NCBI GenBank assembly: GCA_007117555.1 | Contig: SKGI01000014.1 | Coordinates: 1-5,701, forward strand | Direction of reading: 5' to 3' | From: Candidatus Izemoplasma sp. | GTDB lineage: Bacteria > Bacillota_I > Bacilli_A > Izemoplasmatales > Izemoplasmataceae | DNA length: 5,701 bases | In this document: one piece after another, positions 5,052 to 5,701 of the stretch | Position numbering within the stretch: the first letter of the stretch is position 1 | Layout of the letters: each line of letters starts with the position of its first letter | Notes under the pieces: model-generated | The model's input: only the letters and a program-made list of their open reading frames with translations | Databases searched by the model: none | Told to the model about the DNA's origin: nothing | Made by a program: the position numbers and the translations under genes

Positions 5052-5701
5052 GAGGGTTGCTCCTTTCCGTTATCCTTGCGGATAAACTCGAATATAGGGA
5101 CTAAGATGGCCGCCACAAAACCGGCCGCAAAGCCATTATTATATAGATCAAATCCACCTTGGAAAACATACGTAAATGGCGTCAAGACAATGTGAACAAA
5201 GCCGGCAAAAATACCAAAGAGAATCCCAAAACGACCGGCAATGGGGGCAATGGCTGTCACAAATAACACGGCGATCGCCAAACCAACCGACGCTTCACCA
5301 CGGACATGAAACATATAAAGATACCATAGCGACGCGCCCAACATCACAGGTATTGCGTTACGGGGATGTTTACCAAAGGCACCAAACCCCATCACGGTTA
5401 AAATGCCACCCATGACGGCACCATTAATCTGAATGCCTAATAAAACAATGGCGAGTACCGATATAAAGCCCATAACACCAACATTTACCATCGCAATATC
5501 GCGACCATGATCGCGAATGTAATCACTGACAAGTCGACCTGTAGTAGCCATCAGCTTCGGATATTTTTTTAAAACACCTTGATCATTAAGAAACCCACTG
5601 ATGATAAAAATAGTTGACAAGATAATCGTTAGAATGAGCAGTTCGGTATGGAAAGCTTCACTCGTTGTAGAATCAAAAATGAACAAATTAAACTGAAACA
5701 A
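5048..5701 (-). CDS. DUF1576-type membrane protein, C-terminal part (partial, runs off the right edge)
   Basis: The visible 217 codons have no clear start: the first codon, TTG, is simply the window edge and the frame stays open. DUF1576 proteins are usually around 400 residues or more, so roughly the N-terminal half is probably missing. About seven hydrophobic segments are visible, near 19-38, 72-90, 95-110, 116-131, 137-154, 158-175 and 190-207. The glycine-rich motif GGFDLYNNGFAAGFVA (182-197) is what I recognise as typical of the family. GGILTVMGFGAFGKHPRN (98-115) also fits. A hydrophilic tail IRKDNGKEQPS ends the protein, probably in the cytoplasm. The function is not known; the architecture suggests a transporter or channel-like protein, but no substrate can be named. 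The stop TGA overlaps the start of the 117-aa gene by four bases. Confidence 0.85.
   Translation of the reverse strand: MFQFNLFIFDSTTSEAFHTELLILTIILSTIFIISGFLNDQGVLKKYPKLMATTGRLVSDYIRDHGRDIAMVNVGVMGFISVLAIVLLGIQINGAVMGGILTVMGFGAFGKHPRNAIPVMLGASLWYLYMFHVRGEASVGLAIAVLFVTAIAPIAGRFGILFGIFAGFVHIVLTPFTYVFQGGFDLYNNGFAAGFVAAILVPIFEFIRKDNGKEQPS

Noticed and set aside
1..5701. Recoded UGA (code 4) or a mycoplasma origin
   Set aside because: UGA ends mutS2, both flavoprotein-operon genes and the DUF1576 gene at family-consistent positions, and tryptophan is encoded by TGG.
1..5701. Defence island, prophage, transposon or CRISPR content
   Set aside because: No integrase, transposase, nuclease toxin, direct-repeat array or att-like flanks are seen; the genes are housekeeping or membrane genes of one style.

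Overview
The window looks like chromosomal DNA from a low-to-moderate GC Bacillota (Firmicutes). The reasons are strong AAGGAGG-type ribosome binding sites, sigma-A-like promoters, and the gene set: mutS2 next to trxA, the RNase HIII gene rnhC, and a DUF1576 membrane protein. UGA is an ordinary stop codon here (mutS2, the FMN-binding gene, the 260-aa membrane gene and the DUF1576 gene all end in it), so this is not a Mycoplasma-type code 4 genome. I cannot name genus or order with confidence; an Erysipelotrichia-like or other deep Bacillota lineage is only a guess. No mobile element, CRISPR array, rRNA or tRNA gene is visible.

Layout from left to right. Positions 1-85 (-) hold the first 28 codons of a thioredoxin gene, cut by the window edge, with its own promoter at 115-143. 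Positions 162-2483 (-) are a complete mutS2 (773 aa). A 76-bp divergent intergenic region follows, holding what looks like a two-way promoter built from one inverted repeat. Positions 2560-3516 (+) are rnhC (RNase HIII, 318 aa). Its 3' end overlaps tail-to-tail by 69 bp with an unrecognised 260-aa membrane protein (3448-4230, -). That gene is joined by a one-base stop/start overlap to a small membrane-anchored FMN-binding protein (4230-4622, -). A short region at 4623-4697 carries a terminator-like hairpin and an extended -10 promoter. Upstream of it, an unknown 117-aa soluble protein (4698-5051, -) overlaps by 4 bp the end of a DUF1576 membrane protein (5048 to beyond 5701, -), whose N-terminal part lies outside the window.

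The genes fall into three groups. trxA, mutS2 and rnhC are housekeeping genes: redox homeostasis, rescue of collided ribosomes or anti-recombination, and RNA/DNA hybrid removal. The FMN-binding protein and the 260-aa membrane protein form a two-gene operon that may be a flavin-based redox module at the outer face of the membrane. The DUF1576 protein and the 117-aa protein form a second translationally coupled pair of unknown function. The two pairs are the least described content. The most unusual DNA-level features are the symmetric divergent promoter and the rnhC 3' end, whose only good intrinsic terminator lies inside the opposing gene.
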